Notes under the pieces: generated by a model
What the model saw: the letters and a program-made list of their open reading frames with translations, nothing else
The model's database searches: none
Told to the model about the DNA's origin: nothing
In this document: piece by piece, positions 28,833 to 37,960 of the stretch
How the letters are laid out: the number at the start of each line of letters is the position of its first letter
Position numbering within the stretch: the first letter of the stretch is position 1
Made by a program: the position numbers and the translations under genes
From: Mycobacterium sp. WUMAC-067
GTDB lineage: Bacteria; Actinomycetota; Actinomycetes; Mycobacteriales; Mycobacteriaceae
Direction of reading: 5' to 3'
DNA length: 64,000 bases
NCBI RefSeq assembly: GCF_020217485.1
Contig: NZ_JAEKMI010000009.1
Span: forward strand, 1 to 64,000

Positions 28833-29281
28833 ATCGGGCACCTCCGGCTTGGGGTTTGGGTTGCGGCCGGGCCTGACCCACCGGTTCGTCCGGCGGCGGC
28901 GTGACGGGCGAGGTAAGGGTACTGCGCGCCCGGCTGGGTGGGATCGCCGGTGTGAACGCGATTAGCACGGTGCGCAGGAATGGGTCGTCAAGGAAACAAC
29001 GGCCACCGCTCTTATTGGACATCTCCCCGGCCGAACGCCATTCACGGCTCACCCCAGTATCTGCGGCCCGAAGTGGCGCAAACCCGCCAATCTTTGCGGG
29101 TGCACGAGGGATTCGGAATCTACAACTAATGCTGTGTTTATGAAGCCATTATCTGCAACTTTGGGACTCTTCGTCTGCTCCCCGGAAAGACCAGCGCAAA
29201 CGCATAACCTGCCAGCTTTGGGGCAGGCGGGGATTGCGGCCGTCACCGGTTCGCCCGGCATCCGCGGAGACTTGCGACAAA
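28833..29281. other. Gene-poor stretch after echA14
   Basis: About 450 bases. The first 60 contain the echA14 RBS and probably its promoter. The rest falls in GC towards 29.0-29.2 kb and has no ORF with an RBS and coding-like composition; a 70-codon minus-strand frame at 29049-29261 has no supporting features. I see no repeat or mobile-element end. Confidence 0.5.
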
Positions 29282-29692
29282 CTAGGACTCGGGTTTCGCC
29301 AACTTCTTAGCTAGCTCATCGAGTTCGGCCTGACGCTCACGCACCGCACACGCCCGCCGATCCCGGCCCGCCCCCTGCAGGGCGGGCCTCGGCAAGGCAT
29401 TGCTACGCAACTTGATGTTGGCGTAATGGATTGCGGCATCGATCATTTCGATATAGCGCTCCGCGTCATGCTCCGAGCAGGACCCCTCGATCCGCTGGAC
29501 TTCGTCCCAGCAAGGATAGGACGAGTACCGGGCATCAAGTTGTTGCTGCGAAACCTGAGATCCGAAGTAACATCGCCAATCTCGGCTCAGCCAACCCCTC
29601 GTCTTCACTTCGACTTTGATTCGACTACCCACGCCGGCTATGAACCTCGGCTCCCCGACGCGGACTACCGGCTGCCAGTCATTCGACGCCAT
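29282..29692 (-). CDS. Hypothetical protein (136 aa), unrecognised
   Basis: The frame starts at ATG 29692 with GAGGGG about eleven bases upstream. It has a Trp-rich first half (MASNDWQPVVRVGE, GWLSRDWRCYFG), four cysteines across the protein, a helical segment HDAERYIEMIDAAIHYANIKLRSNA and a Lys/Glu C-terminal helix ending in LDELAKKLAKPES. Third codon positions are GC-biased but less so than neighbours, and overall GC is visibly lower than the flanks, so transfer or slow decay is possible. No family is recognised. Confidence 0.5.
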   Translation of the reverse strand: MASNDWQPVVRVGEPRFIAGVGSRIKVEVKTRGWLSRDWRCYFGSQVSQQQLDARYSSYPCWDEVQRIEGSCSEHDAERYIEMIDAAIHYANIKLRSNALPRPALQGAGRDRRACAVRERQAELDELAKKLAKPES

Positions 29693-29722
29693 ATATCGCC
29701 AACCCCTCGAAGAGAAGACGCC

Positions 29723-29926
29723 CTAACTAATGATCTCCCCGAGGGCGTCAACTGCTCGTCGTGACACGCTGTTCCAAGAATACTGAATCCTCGAACTTTG
29801 GATAGTCACTTTGACTAAGCCCGGGCACCCGACGTATGCGGGCCGGCCCGAATAGCCATTACCGCCGGTCCTATCCGGCGCCTGGTAAGCCGCGATTTCA
29901 TCTGCGAATAACGCCGTGACCTGCAT
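29723..29926 (-). CDS. Possible small ORF (67 aa) upstream of the 136-aa gene
   Basis: ATG 29926 opens a 67-residue frame (MQVTALFADEIAAYQAPDRT...SRRAVDALGEIIS) ending 30 bases before the next gene on the same strand. The two could form a small operon. Third-position bias is weak and no clear RBS is present, so this may be a chance or decaying frame. Confidence 0.25.
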   Translation of the reverse strand: MQVTALFADEIAAYQAPDRTGGNGYSGRPAYVGCPGLVKVTIQSSRIQYSWNSVSRRAVDALGEIIS

Positions 29927-30091
29927 CACTACGCCATTCTGGGCGGGCCGCCGGGACGCGCCGTCCCGTCGGCCGCAGCGGGAGGAGCGGGACTGCGGCC
30001 AAGGATTCATTGAGATTCCGCCAAGGCCGACTTCGCACGCTCATCTCAGCTCGCGAGAGCGCCCATTCGGCATCGACGCTAGGAGCGACCC

Positions 30092-30328
30092 ATGCGGACC
30101 GCGGCGGACAAGAGGACGAACGATCGGCGGCTCGGATGCCTGCGCCTGTTCCTGGTCGCTGCCGCCACGGCCGGGCTGGTCGGTCTCGGCATCGGCGTTG
30201 CTTACCTCAATCGACCGGCGGTCGGACGGCCGTGTTCGGTGCCGAACGCGACCGGCGGCACCATGTCGTGCACTCCGGCGCTGAACGGAAATCGAGAAGC
30301 GGTCTGGCGGTATGTTGCGGAGCGCTGA
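30092..30328 (+). CDS. Small single-pass membrane or exported protein (78 aa)
   Basis: ATG 30092 has AGGAG eight bases upstream. Residues 1-15 are basic, 16-40 form one hydrophobic helix (LRLFLVAAATAGLVGLGIGVAYL), and the short outer part has two cysteines (PCSVPNATGGTMSC). This topology fits an N-in single-pass protein or uncleaved signal anchor. No family is recognised. The RBS and composition make it more credible than other frames here. Confidence 0.45.
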   Translation: MRTAADKRTNDRRLGCLRLFLVAAATAGLVGLGIGVAYLNRPAVGRPCSVPNATGGTMSCTPALNGNREAVWRYVAER

Positions 30329-30479
30329 CGCCACAACGGCAAGTGGCGTAACAGATTTCGCTCACGATTCCCTCGACGTCCGCCTGGGCAAGGACGAAGG
30401 AGCGCCGCCAGCCTCGCGGATCCTGGAAAATTTTGTGCCTATTTCTGCGGACACCGCCGTGGGGGATCCCGGCCGGGCG

Positions 30480-30485
30480 TACGCT
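30480..30485 (+). promoter_or_regulatory. Candidate -10 TACGCT before the 41-aa ORF
   Basis: TACGCT fits TANNNT and is eight bases before ATG 30494, consistent with a leaderless or near-leaderless message for an ORF that lacks an RBS. Confidence 0.35.
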
Positions 30486-30493
30486 CTCCGGTT

Positions 30494-30619
30494 ATGACCA
30501 GGGGGAAGAAGGTCTTGCTTTCGCTGCTGCTCGCGTTCGCCGTCTCAACGACGTCGGTGAGCTGCATACCTATTGACATACCCACCTGCCCGGCCGGCGG
30601 CGGCCCGGTCGGCTGCTGA
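30494..30619 (+). CDS. Very small secreted or lipid-anchored peptide (41 aa)
   Basis: The frame encodes a basic start (MTRGKK), a hydrophobic core (VLLSLLLAFAVSTT), then SVSC and a short Pro/Gly/Cys tail with cysteines at spacing C-x7-C-x8-C. This is a complete signal peptide followed by only about 18 mature residues. The Cys after SVS could be lipidated, although -3 is Ser instead of the usual Leu/Val. A TACGCT -10-like box lies eight bases upstream. It is 94 bp before tRNA-Arg. No family is recognised. Confidence 0.4.
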   Translation: MTRGKKVLLSLLLAFAVSTTSVSCIPIDIPTCPAGGGPVGC

Positions 30620-30712
30620 TCGCCAGCGCTGCAGGAATGGGAGCGGCCCGGACGTCGGGCGCTGATGTCATGGCGGGATTCCTGCGCGCCCGCACACCTT
30701 GCCTCACAACTG

Positions 30713-30786
30713 TGCCCCCGGCAGGATTCGAACCTGCGACCTAGGGATTAGAAGGCCCTTGCTCTATCCACCTGAGCTACGGAGGC
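30713..30786 (-). tRNA. tRNA-Arg (TCT)
   Basis: A 74-nt cloverleaf with acceptor GCCTCCG/CGGGGGC (one G-T pair), anticodon loop CTTCTAA (anticodon TCT), T-arm GCAGG/CCTGC and discriminator A. The loop-proximal pair of the anticodon stem is a C-T mismatch, which is tolerated in some tRNAs. CCA is not encoded. Confidence 0.94.
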
Positions 30787-30972
30787 AATGCGCAGGTCAG
30801 TCTATCCAACCGCCCCCGCCGGCCCGATTCCCCGCCGCCACGCGCGCGAAAAGCCTTCCCGCGCCGCGTTTATCGGTTATCGTGATGGGCCTCGACACAC
30901 GTACAACATCGGCCGGCCATCGGCCGTTAACCGCAACGAGGCGTGTGCCTGACGTCGAGGGGTGACGTAGTC

Positions 30973-32220
30973 ATGAGCGTGGCCAGTAACCTGACTTCGC
31001 GCTATTCCTGGGCTAATGCCCAGGCATCACGCCTGGCGGCCGAGGCCAGGGGTGCGTATCAGACCGGCACCCTGTTGCTGCGGGGAGGCCCGTTCGCGCT
31101 GGGCTGTTTCGCCGGCTGGCTTTTCACAGAGTTTCCCCCGCACGTCGTGACCGGTCACGCGCTGTCGCGGGTCGCGCATCCGTCGATCGGCCGCGTCGGC
31201 AAGACGCTGGCCGCCCAGCGGGCGGATCAGACCCTCACCACCGCGCTCGAGGAATCCTTCGGGCCCGACTTCCGTGACCAGGTATGTCACCCGACCGCGG
31301 TGGGGGCGGTGTGCGCCCCGCGCGGTGGCCTGTTGGGCAGGCCCGGCCCGCACCGCCGGTATGCGGCACAGACTTCCGACATCTCCTACGGCCCCCGCGG
31401 CCGCGACAACCTGCTCGACATCTGGCGGCGCGACGACCTGGCGCCCGGGTGCCGGGCACCGGTCCTGATCCAGGTGCCGGGCGGGGCGTGGGCGCTGAAC
31501 GGCAGGCGCCCGCAGGCCTACACGCTGATGAGCCGCATGGTCCAACTCGGCTGGATCTGCGTGTCGATCGACTACAGCAAGAGCCCGCGCAGTGCTTTCC
31601 CCGCGCATCTCGTCGACGTCAAGCGGGCGATCGCGTGGGTCCGGGAGAACATCGCCGACTACGGCGGGGACCCGGACTTCATCGCGATCACCGGCGGGTC
31701 GGCGGGTGGGCACCTGGCCTCCCTGGCGGCGCTCACCCCGAACGATCCCGACTTTCAGCCCGGTTTCGAGGACGCCGACACCAGCGTCCAGGCCGTCGCC
31801 CCCTATTACGGCGTCTACGATTTCACCGACTTCGAGAACATGCACGAACTGATGCTGCCGTTTCTGGAGCAGTTCGTGGTGAAGGCCCGTTACGCCGACG
31901 AGCCGGAACGGTTCACCGCGGCGTCACCGATTTCCTATGTGCACCCCGACGCGCCGCCGTTCTTCGTGCTGCACGGCGAGAAAGACGAACTGGTTCCCAG
32001 CGGCCAGGCCCGCGCGTTCTGTGCGGCGCTGCGCGCGGCCGGCGCCCCCACGGTGGCCCACGCCGAACTGGCCAACGCGCATCACGCTTTCGACATCACC
32101 CCGACGGTTCGGTCGCGGCTGGCCGCCGACGCCGTCGCCGATTTCCTGGGTGTCGTCTACGGGCGGCGTGTCAGCTCCGTCCTGGATTCGCTGCCGCTGT
32201 CGGCCACTTCCGCCAGTTGA
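30973..32220 (+). CDS. lipQ: Carboxylesterase/lipase LipQ
   Basis: A 415-residue alpha/beta-hydrolase of the hormone-sensitive-lipase-like type. The N-terminal 120 residues include a hydrophobic segment (FALGCFAGWLF) that may anchor it. The oxyanion loop is VPGGAWALNG, the nucleophile elbow TGGSAGGHLA (Ser243), the acid HGEKDEL and the catalytic His in NAHHAFD. ATG 30973 follows GAGGGG. The counterpart is Rv2485c. It stands just upstream of acyltransferase genes of glycerolipid synthesis, so a role in lipid turnover is reasonable. Confidence 0.92.
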   Translation: MSVASNLTSRYSWANAQASRLAAEARGAYQTGTLLLRGGPFALGCFAGWLFTEFPPHVVTGHALSRVAHPSIGRVGKTLAAQRADQTLTTALEESFGPDFRDQVCHPTAVGAVCAPRGGLLGRPGPHRRYAAQTSDISYGPRGRDNLLDIWRRDDLAPGCRAPVLIQVPGGAWALNGRRPQAYTLMSRMVQLGWICVSIDYSKSPRSAFPAHLVDVKRAIAWVRENIADYGGDPDFIAITGGSAGGHLASLAALTPNDPDFQPGFEDADTSVQAVAPYYGVYDFTDFENMHELMLPFLEQFVVKARYADEPERFTAASPISYVHPDAPPFFVLHGEKDELVPSGQARAFCAALRAAGAPTVAHAELANAHHAFDITPTVRSRLAADAVADFLGVVYGRRVSSVLDSLPLSATSAS

Positions 32221-32363
32221 GGGCCAGCTGAGCGCGGGGTCATAAGTCCTCGCCGCTGCTTTCACCAGCGGGGTAACCCGACTAGCGTTGTGGTGACCAT
32301 CAGGGTTCGCGGGTGCAAGGCGGGAGGCGTGATCGACGGTGACAAGGTTGGTTCGTCGAGTTG

Positions 32364-33839
32364 ATGGCCATGACTGAGTCCGTCGAGGCGATCAAATTGT
32401 CCGACGAGCTTGGGCCGGTCGACTACCTCATGCATCGGGGCGAAGCGAATCCTCGCACCCGGTCGGGGATCATGGCGCTGGAGCTGTTGGACACCACCCC
32501 GGACTGGCAGCAGTTCCGGGCCCGCTTCGAAAACGCCTCCCGACGGGTGCTGCGCCTCCGGCAAAAGGTGGTCGTGCCGACCTTGCCGACGGCGGCGCCG
32601 CGCTGGGTGGTCGATCCCGATTTCAACCTGGATTTCCATGCGCGCCGGGTGCGCGTGTCCGAACCCGGCACGCTGCGTGACGTGTTCGACCTCGCCGAGG
32701 TCACCCTGCAGTCACCGATGGACATCTCCCGGCCGCTGTGGACGGCCACCCTGGTCGAGGGCTTGGCCGACGGGAAGGCGGCGACCCTGCTGCATGTCAG
32801 CCACGCCGTCACCGACGGTGTCGGCGGGGTCCAGATGTTCGCCGAAATCTATGACCTCGAGCGCGACCCGCCCGCCAAGCCGACGCTGCCGCTGCCCATC
32901 CCGCAGGACCTGACGTCGAATGACCTTATGCGCCAAGGCATTAACCACCTGCCGCTCGCCGTGGTCGGCGGCGTCCTGGGCGCGCTGTCCGGGGCGGTGT
33001 CGGCGGCCGGGCGAGTGGTGCTGGAACCGACGGCCACCGTCTCGGGAATCGTCGGGTACGCCATGTCGGGCATGCGGGTGCTCAACCGGGCCGCCGAGCC
33101 GTCGCCGCTGCTGCGCCGGCGCAGCCTGACCACCCGCAGCGAAGCGATCGACATCCCGCTGTCCGACCTGCACAAGGCCGCCAAAGCCGGCGGCGGATCG
33201 ATCAACGACGCCTATCTCGCCGGGTTGTGCGGAGCCTTGCGCCGCTACCACGAGGCGTTCGGCGTGCCGATCAGCACGCTGCCGATGGCGGTGCCGGTCA
33301 ACCTTCGGGCCGAAGCGGACAACGCCGGCGGCAACCGGTTCACCGGTGTCAACCTGGCCGCGCCGATCGGCACCGTCGACCCGGTCTCCCGGATGAAGAA
33401 GATCCGCGCGCAGATGACCCAGCGTCGCGACGAGCCCGCGATGAACATCATCGGTTCTTTTGCCCCGGTGCTCAGCGTCTTGCCCACAGCCGTGCTGGAA
33501 GGACTCACCGGCTCGGTGATCGGCTCGGACGTGCAGGCCAGCAATCTCCCGGTCTTTCCGGGAGACACCTACCTCGCCGGCGCAAAAGTCTTGCGGCAGT
33601 ACGGTATCGGACCGCTGCCGGGCGTGGCGATGATGGTGGTGCTGATCTCGCGTGGCGGGTGGTGCACCATCACCGTGCGCTACGACAGGGCCTCGGTGCG
33701 CAACGACGCACTTTTCGCCCAGTGCCTGCTCGACGGCTTCGACGAAATCCTGGCGCTGGCCGGTGATCCTCCGCCGCGCGCGGTACCCGCCTCGTTCACC
33801 GAGTCCGCCGTGTCGTCTCGATCGGCGGCGGGCTCATGA
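32364..33839 (+). CDS. WS/DGAT-family wax ester/triacylglycerol synthase
   Basis: A 491-residue acyltransferase (Rv2484c-type). The active-site motif HxxxDG appears as SHAVTDGVGG, with PLWTATLVEGL before it and the C-terminal INDAYLAGLCGALRRY and TGVNLAAPIG motifs typical of the family. Enzymes of this type join acyl-CoA to diacylglycerol or alcohols for storage lipids. The start is ATG 32364 (or 32370); no clear RBS is seen. The stop overlaps plsC by four bases, linking it to phospholipid/TAG synthesis. Confidence 0.9.
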   Translation: MAMTESVEAIKLSDELGPVDYLMHRGEANPRTRSGIMALELLDTTPDWQQFRARFENASRRVLRLRQKVVVPTLPTAAPRWVVDPDFNLDFHARRVRVSEPGTLRDVFDLAEVTLQSPMDISRPLWTATLVEGLADGKAATLLHVSHAVTDGVGGVQMFAEIYDLERDPPAKPTLPLPIPQDLTSNDLMRQGINHLPLAVVGGVLGALSGAVSAAGRVVLEPTATVSGIVGYAMSGMRVLNRAAEPSPLLRRRSLTTRSEAIDIPLSDLHKAAKAGGGSINDAYLAGLCGALRRYHEAFGVPISTLPMAVPVNLRAEADNAGGNRFTGVNLAAPIGTVDPVSRMKKIRAQMTQRRDEPAMNIIGSFAPVLSVLPTAVLEGLTGSVIGSDVQASNLPVFPGDTYLAGAKVLRQYGIGPLPGVAMMVVLISRGGWCTITVRYDRASVRNDALFAQCLLDGFDEILALAGDPPPRAVPASFTESAVSSRSAAGS

Positions 33840-35581
33840 GCGCGTCCAAAGAGCGGGACGAAGACACCCCAGAAAGCGGGGCGGACATGCGGCTGCCCGG
33901 CTCGGTGGCCGAGATCATGGCCAGCCCCGCCGGCGCGAAAATCGGTGCGTTCTTCGACCTGGACGGCACCCTGGTCGCTGGGTTCACCGCGGTCATCCTG
34001 ACCCAGGAGCGGCTGCTGCGCCGCGACATGGGTGTGGGGGAGCTGCTCGGCATGGTCCAGGCCGGGCTGAGCCACACGCTGGGGCGTATCGAGTTCGAGG
34101 ACCTCATCGGCAAGGCCGCCGCGGCGCTGGCGGGCCGGCTGCTCGACGACCTGGACGAGATCGGCGAGCGGTTGTTCGTCCAGCGCATCGAGTCCCGGAT
34201 CTACCCGGAGATGCGCGAGCTGGTGCGCGCCCACATGGCCCGCGGCCACACCGTGGTGCTCAGCTCGTCGGCGCTGACCATCCAGGTCAATCCGGTCGCG
34301 CGGTTCCTCGGCATCCCCAACACGCTGACCAACAAATTCGAGACCACCGAAGACGGCATACTCACCGGCGGCGTCGAGAAGCCGATCCTGTGGGGCCCGG
34401 GCAAAGCCGCTGCGGTGCAACGCTTTGCGGCCGAGCACGACATCGACCTCAAGGACAGCTACTTCTACGCCGACGGTGACGAGGACGTCGCGCTGATGTA
34501 TCTGGTCGGCAATCCGCGGCCGACGAATCCCGAAGGCAAGATGGCCGCGGTGGCCAAGCGCCGCGGCTGGCCGATCCTGCGGTTCAGCAGCCGCGGTCCG
34601 GTGGGTTTGCGGCGGCAGGTGCGCACGCTCGCCGGACTCGGCTCGATCGTCCCCGTCGGCGCCGGCGCGGTGGCAATGGGTGTGCTGACCGGGAGCCGGC
34701 GGCGTGGAGCCAACTTCTTCACCTCCGTGTTCTCCCAAACGGTGCTCGCGACCACCGGAGTGCATCTCAATGTCGTCGGGAAAGAGAACCTGACCGCGCA
34801 ACGTCCGGCCGTCTTTATCTACAACCACCGCAACCAGGTTGACCCGGTCATCGCCGGTGCGCTGGTGAACGACAACTGGGTGGCCGTAGCCAAGAAGGAA
34901 CTGCAGAAGAACCCGATCATGGCCCTGCTCGGCAAGGCGTTGGACGGGGTGTTCATCGACCGCGACGATTCGGCCTCGGCGCTCGAGACGATGCGCACGG
35001 TCGAAGAGCGAGCCAAGAACGGCCTCTCCATTCTGATGGCTCCGGAGGGCACCCGGCTCGACACCACCGAGGTCGGCCCGTTCAAGAAGGGGCCGTTCCG
35101 ACTCGCGATGGCCGCGGGCATCCCGATCGTCCCGATCGTGATCCGCAACGCCGAGCTCGTTGCCGCCAGGAACTCGGCCATCATCAATCCCGGCACCGTC
35201 GACGTCGCGGTCTTTCCTCCGATCTCGGTGCAGGACTGGACAGTTGACACGCTTACCGAGCGCATCGCCGAGGTCCGCCAGCTGTATTTGGACACGCTCG
35301 CCCACTGGCCCGTCGGCGAACTGCCCGAGGTCGACCTGTACGCCGAGAAGAAGGCGGCCACCAAAGCCCGCAGCCGGGCCACCAAAACCACCGCCAAGAA
35401 GGCCGCGGCGAAAAAGGCCCCAGCGAAGTCGGCGAGCAAGCCCCGCGCGAAAAAGGCTGCGCCCAAGGCGAATCCGAACGCATCCGAGGTTGCGCTCAAG
35501 GACGGTGAGGTACAACAGCCCGCCGCGGGCGGAACCGTCGGCGCCGAATCACCGGAATCGCAGCCCCGAGGGCATCCGTGA
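33836..35581 (+). CDS. plsC: PlsC: HAD phosphatase / 1-acylglycerol-3-phosphate acyltransferase fusion
   Basis: A 581-residue bifunctional protein. The N-terminal HAD domain has FFDLDGTLV (Asp41, Asp43) and [11 protein letters not shown], suggesting phosphatidate or phosphoserine-like phosphatase chemistry. The acyltransferase domain (about 310-490) has NHRNQVD (His331, Asp336) and MAPEGTRLD. The last 80 residues begin with a Lys/Ala repeat tail ([20 protein letters not shown]..., about 502-550) resembling histone H1 and then become acidic. It overlaps both neighbours by four bases. Rv2483c is the counterpart. Confidence 0.93.
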   Translation: MSASKERDEDTPESGADMRLPGSVAEIMASPAGAKIGAFFDLDGTLVAGFTAVILTQERLLRRDMGVGELLGMVQAGLSHTLGRIEFEDLIGKAAAALAGRLLDDLDEIGERLFVQRIESRIYPEMRELVRAHMARGHTVVLSSSALTIQVNPVARFLGIPNTLTNKFETTEDGILTGGVEKPILWGPGKAAAVQRFAAEHDIDLKDSYFYADGDEDVALMYLVGNPRPTNPEGKMAAVAKRRGWPILRFSSRGPVGLRRQVRTLAGLGSIVPVGAGAVAMGVLTGSRRRGANFFTSVFSQTVLATTGVHLNVVGKENLTAQRPAVFIYNHRNQVDPVIAGALVNDNWVAVAKKELQKNPIMALLGKALDGVFIDRDDSASALETMRTVEERAKNGLSILMAPEGTRLDTTEVGPFKKGPFRLAMAAGIPIVPIVIRNAELVAARNSAIINPGTVDVAVFPPISVQDWTVDTLTERIAEVRQLYLDTLAHWPVGELPEVDLYAEKKAATKARSRATKTTAKKAAAKKAPAKSASKPRAKKAAPKANPNASEVALKDGEVQQPAAGGTVGAESPESQPRGHP

Positions 35582-37932
35582 CCGAACCGGCGGCAGATAC
35601 CAGCGCCATCCTTGCCGGAACCGACTCGCTGGTCTTGGCGTCGATGGCCTCTCCGCTCGAGATGGAACTGGTCACGACGTGGCTGGACCAACAACGTGCC
35701 GGCCACCCGGGCGCGAAATTCGACCTGGTCCCACTTCCCGCGCTCGACGCGCCGCCGGAAGCGATGACATCCCTGGCCGAGCAGCTCGAGTCCGGAGAAG
35801 GCCGTTCGATCGTGCCGGTGCGGGTGTTCTGGCTGCCCCCGCCGGATCGCGGGCGGCTCGCGAGGCTGGCCGGGCTGCTGCCCGGCCGGGATCCCTACCA
35901 CCCCAACCAGCGCCTGCAAACACAGATCCTGCGCAGCGCTCCCCAGCGGGCGCGGGTGGTGGCCGGCGAATCGGCCACCGTCTCCGAACTCCGCCGGCAG
36001 TGGCGTGACACCACCGTCGGCGACGACAAGAGCGACTTCGCCCAATTCGTGATCCGCCGCGCCATCTTGGCGATGGAGCGCGTCGAGTACCGAATCCTCG
36101 GGCCGCAGTACAAATCGCCGCGGCTGGTGAAGCCGGAGATCTTGGCGTCCAGCCGGTTTCGCGCCGGCCTGGCCAAGATCCCGGGCGCAACCGTCGACGA
36201 GGCCGGAAAGATGCTCGACGAACTCGCCACCGGGTGGAGCAGGGCGTCGGTCGACCTGGTCTCGGTGCTCGGCAGGATGATCAGCCGCGGGTTCGATCCC
36301 GAGATCGACTATGACGCGTACCAGGTTGCCGCGATGCGCACCGGTCTGGACGCCCACCCGGCGGTGCTGTTGTTTTCCCACCGTTCCTACATCGACGGCG
36401 CCGTGGTGCCGGTGGCCATGCAGGAGAACCGGTTACCGCCGGTGCACGTGTTCGCCGGCATCAACCTGTCGTTCGGCGCGATGGGCCCGCTGCTGCGGCG
36501 TTCCGGTGTCATCTTCATCCGCCGCAACATCGGCAACAACCAGCTCTACAAGTACGTGCTGCGCGAATACGTCGGCTACATCGTCGAAAAGCGGTTCAAC
36601 CTGAGCTGGTCCATCGAGGGCACCCGTTCGCGCACCGGAAAGATGCTGCCGCCCAAGCTCGGTCTGCTGGCCTACGTCGCCGACGCTTACCTGGACGGTC
36701 GCAGCGAAGACATTCTGCTGCAACCGGTTTCGATCAGCTTCGATCAGCTGCACGAGACCGCCGAGTACGCCGCCTACGCCCGCGGCGGGGAGAAGACACC
36801 CGAGGGTGTCGGCTGGTTGTACAACTTCATCAGGGCGCAGGGCGAACGCAACTACGGCAAGATCTACGTCCGGTTCCCCGAAGCCGTGTCGATGCGCCAG
36901 TACCTCGGCGCCCCGCACGGCCCGCTGTCACAGGACCCGGATGCCAAACGGCTTGCGCTGCAGAAGATGTCGTTCGAAGTCGCGTGGCGGATACTGCAGG
37001 CCACACCGGTGACGGCGACGGGTCTGGTGTGCGCCCTGCTGCTGACCACGCGCGGCGCGGCGTTGACGTTGGACCAGCTGCACCACACGCTGCAGGACTC
37101 GCTGGACTATCTGGAACGCAAACAGAATCCGATGTCGACCAGCGCATTGCGGCTGCGCTCGCACGACGGCGTCCGTGCGGCCGTCGACGCGCTGTCCAAC
37201 GGGCACCCCATCACCCGGGTCGACGGCGGCCGGGAGCCGGTGTGGCACATCGCGGCCGAAGAGCAGCACGCCGCGGCGTTCTACCGCAACTCGGTGATCC
37301 ACGCCTTCTTGGAGACCTCGATCGTCGAGCTCGCGCTCGCACACGCCAGGCACGCCGAGGGCGACCGCATGGCGGCGTTCTGGGCCCAGGCGATGCGGTT
37401 GCGCGATCTGCTGAAGTTCGACTTCTATTTCGCGGACTCGGCGACCTTCCGGGACCACATCGCCGAAGAGATGGCGTGGCACGACAATTGGGAAGCCCAC
37501 GTCGCCGCCGGCGGCGAGGAGATCGAAGGGCTGCTGTTCGCCAAGCGTCCGCTGATGGCCGACGCGATGTTGCGGGTGTTCTTCGAGGCCTACGAGATCG
37601 TCGCCGATGTGCTGCGCGACGCCCCGGCGGACATCGGGCACCGGGAACTGACCGACTTGGCGCTGGGCGTCGGGCGGCAATATGTGGCGCAGACCCGGAT
37701 CCGCAGCAGCGAATCGGTGTCGACGCTGCTGTTCGCCACCGCGCGCCAGGTCGTCGACGATCAGGACCTGATCGCCGCCGCCCCGGACCTGGCCGAAAGA
37801 CGAGTGGCCTTCCTGCACGAACTGCGCGACATCCTGAGGGACTCCAACTACGTCGGACGGATCGCGCGGGATCAGTTCGTGGCCCGCGAGTTCAAGGCGC
37901 GTCAGGACCGGCTGGACAGCCAAACTCTGTAG
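35578..37932 (+). CDS. plsB2: Glycerol-3-phosphate acyltransferase PlsB2
   Basis: A 784-residue membrane-associated GPAT that catalyses the first acylation of glycerol-3-phosphate. Block I is FSHRSYIDG (His268, Asp273), block [14 protein letters not shown], block [19 protein letters not shown], block IV in [11 protein letters not shown]. The long C-terminus is helical. The start is GTG 35578 within the last codons of plsC. With PlsC and the WS/DGAT protein the cluster covers acylation steps from G3P to phosphatidate and storage lipid. Confidence 0.95.
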   Translation: MTEPAADTSAILAGTDSLVLASMASPLEMELVTTWLDQQRAGHPGAKFDLVPLPALDAPPEAMTSLAEQLESGEGRSIVPVRVFWLPPPDRGRLARLAGLLPGRDPYHPNQRLQTQILRSAPQRARVVAGESATVSELRRQWRDTTVGDDKSDFAQFVIRRAILAMERVEYRILGPQYKSPRLVKPEILASSRFRAGLAKIPGATVDEAGKMLDELATGWSRASVDLVSVLGRMISRGFDPEIDYDAYQVAAMRTGLDAHPAVLLFSHRSYIDGAVVPVAMQENRLPPVHVFAGINLSFGAMGPLLRRSGVIFIRRNIGNNQLYKYVLREYVGYIVEKRFNLSWSIEGTRSRTGKMLPPKLGLLAYVADAYLDGRSEDILLQPVSISFDQLHETAEYAAYARGGEKTPEGVGWLYNFIRAQGERNYGKIYVRFPEAVSMRQYLGAPHGPLSQDPDAKRLALQKMSFEVAWRILQATPVTATGLVCALLLTTRGAALTLDQLHHTLQDSLDYLERKQNPMSTSALRLRSHDGVRAAVDALSNGHPITRVDGGREPVWHIAAEEQHAAAFYRNSVIHAFLETSIVELALAHARHAEGDRMAAFWAQAMRLRDLLKFDFYFADSATFRDHIAEEMAWHDNWEAHVAAGGEEIEGLLFAKRPLMADAMLRVFFEAYEIVADVLRDAPADIGHRELTDLALGVGRQYVAQTRIRSSESVSTLLFATARQVVDDQDLIAAAPDLAERRVAFLHELRDILRDSNYVGRIARDQFVAREFKARQDRLDSQTL

Positions 37933-37948
37933 CCGGCCCGCCCGCCCA

Positions 37949-37954
37949 TACCCT
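37949..37954 (+). promoter_or_regulatory. -10 element TACCCT of leaderless copD/ctaG fusion gene
   Basis: TACCCT matches TANNNT and lies six bases before ATG 37961; no RBS precedes that ATG. This suggests separate transcription from the plsC-plsB2 operon although the gap is only 28 bp. Confidence 0.45.
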
Positions 37955-37960
37955 GGGTGC

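Noticed and set aside
29049-29261. A 70-codon minus-strand frame in the gene-poor region
   Set aside because: No RBS, no recognisable motif and weak codon bias; kept only as part of the region description.
30640-30790. tRNA-Arg as an integration site with an att repeat
   Set aside because: No direct repeat of the tRNA 3' end was found in the neighbouring 2 kb, and no integrase is present.
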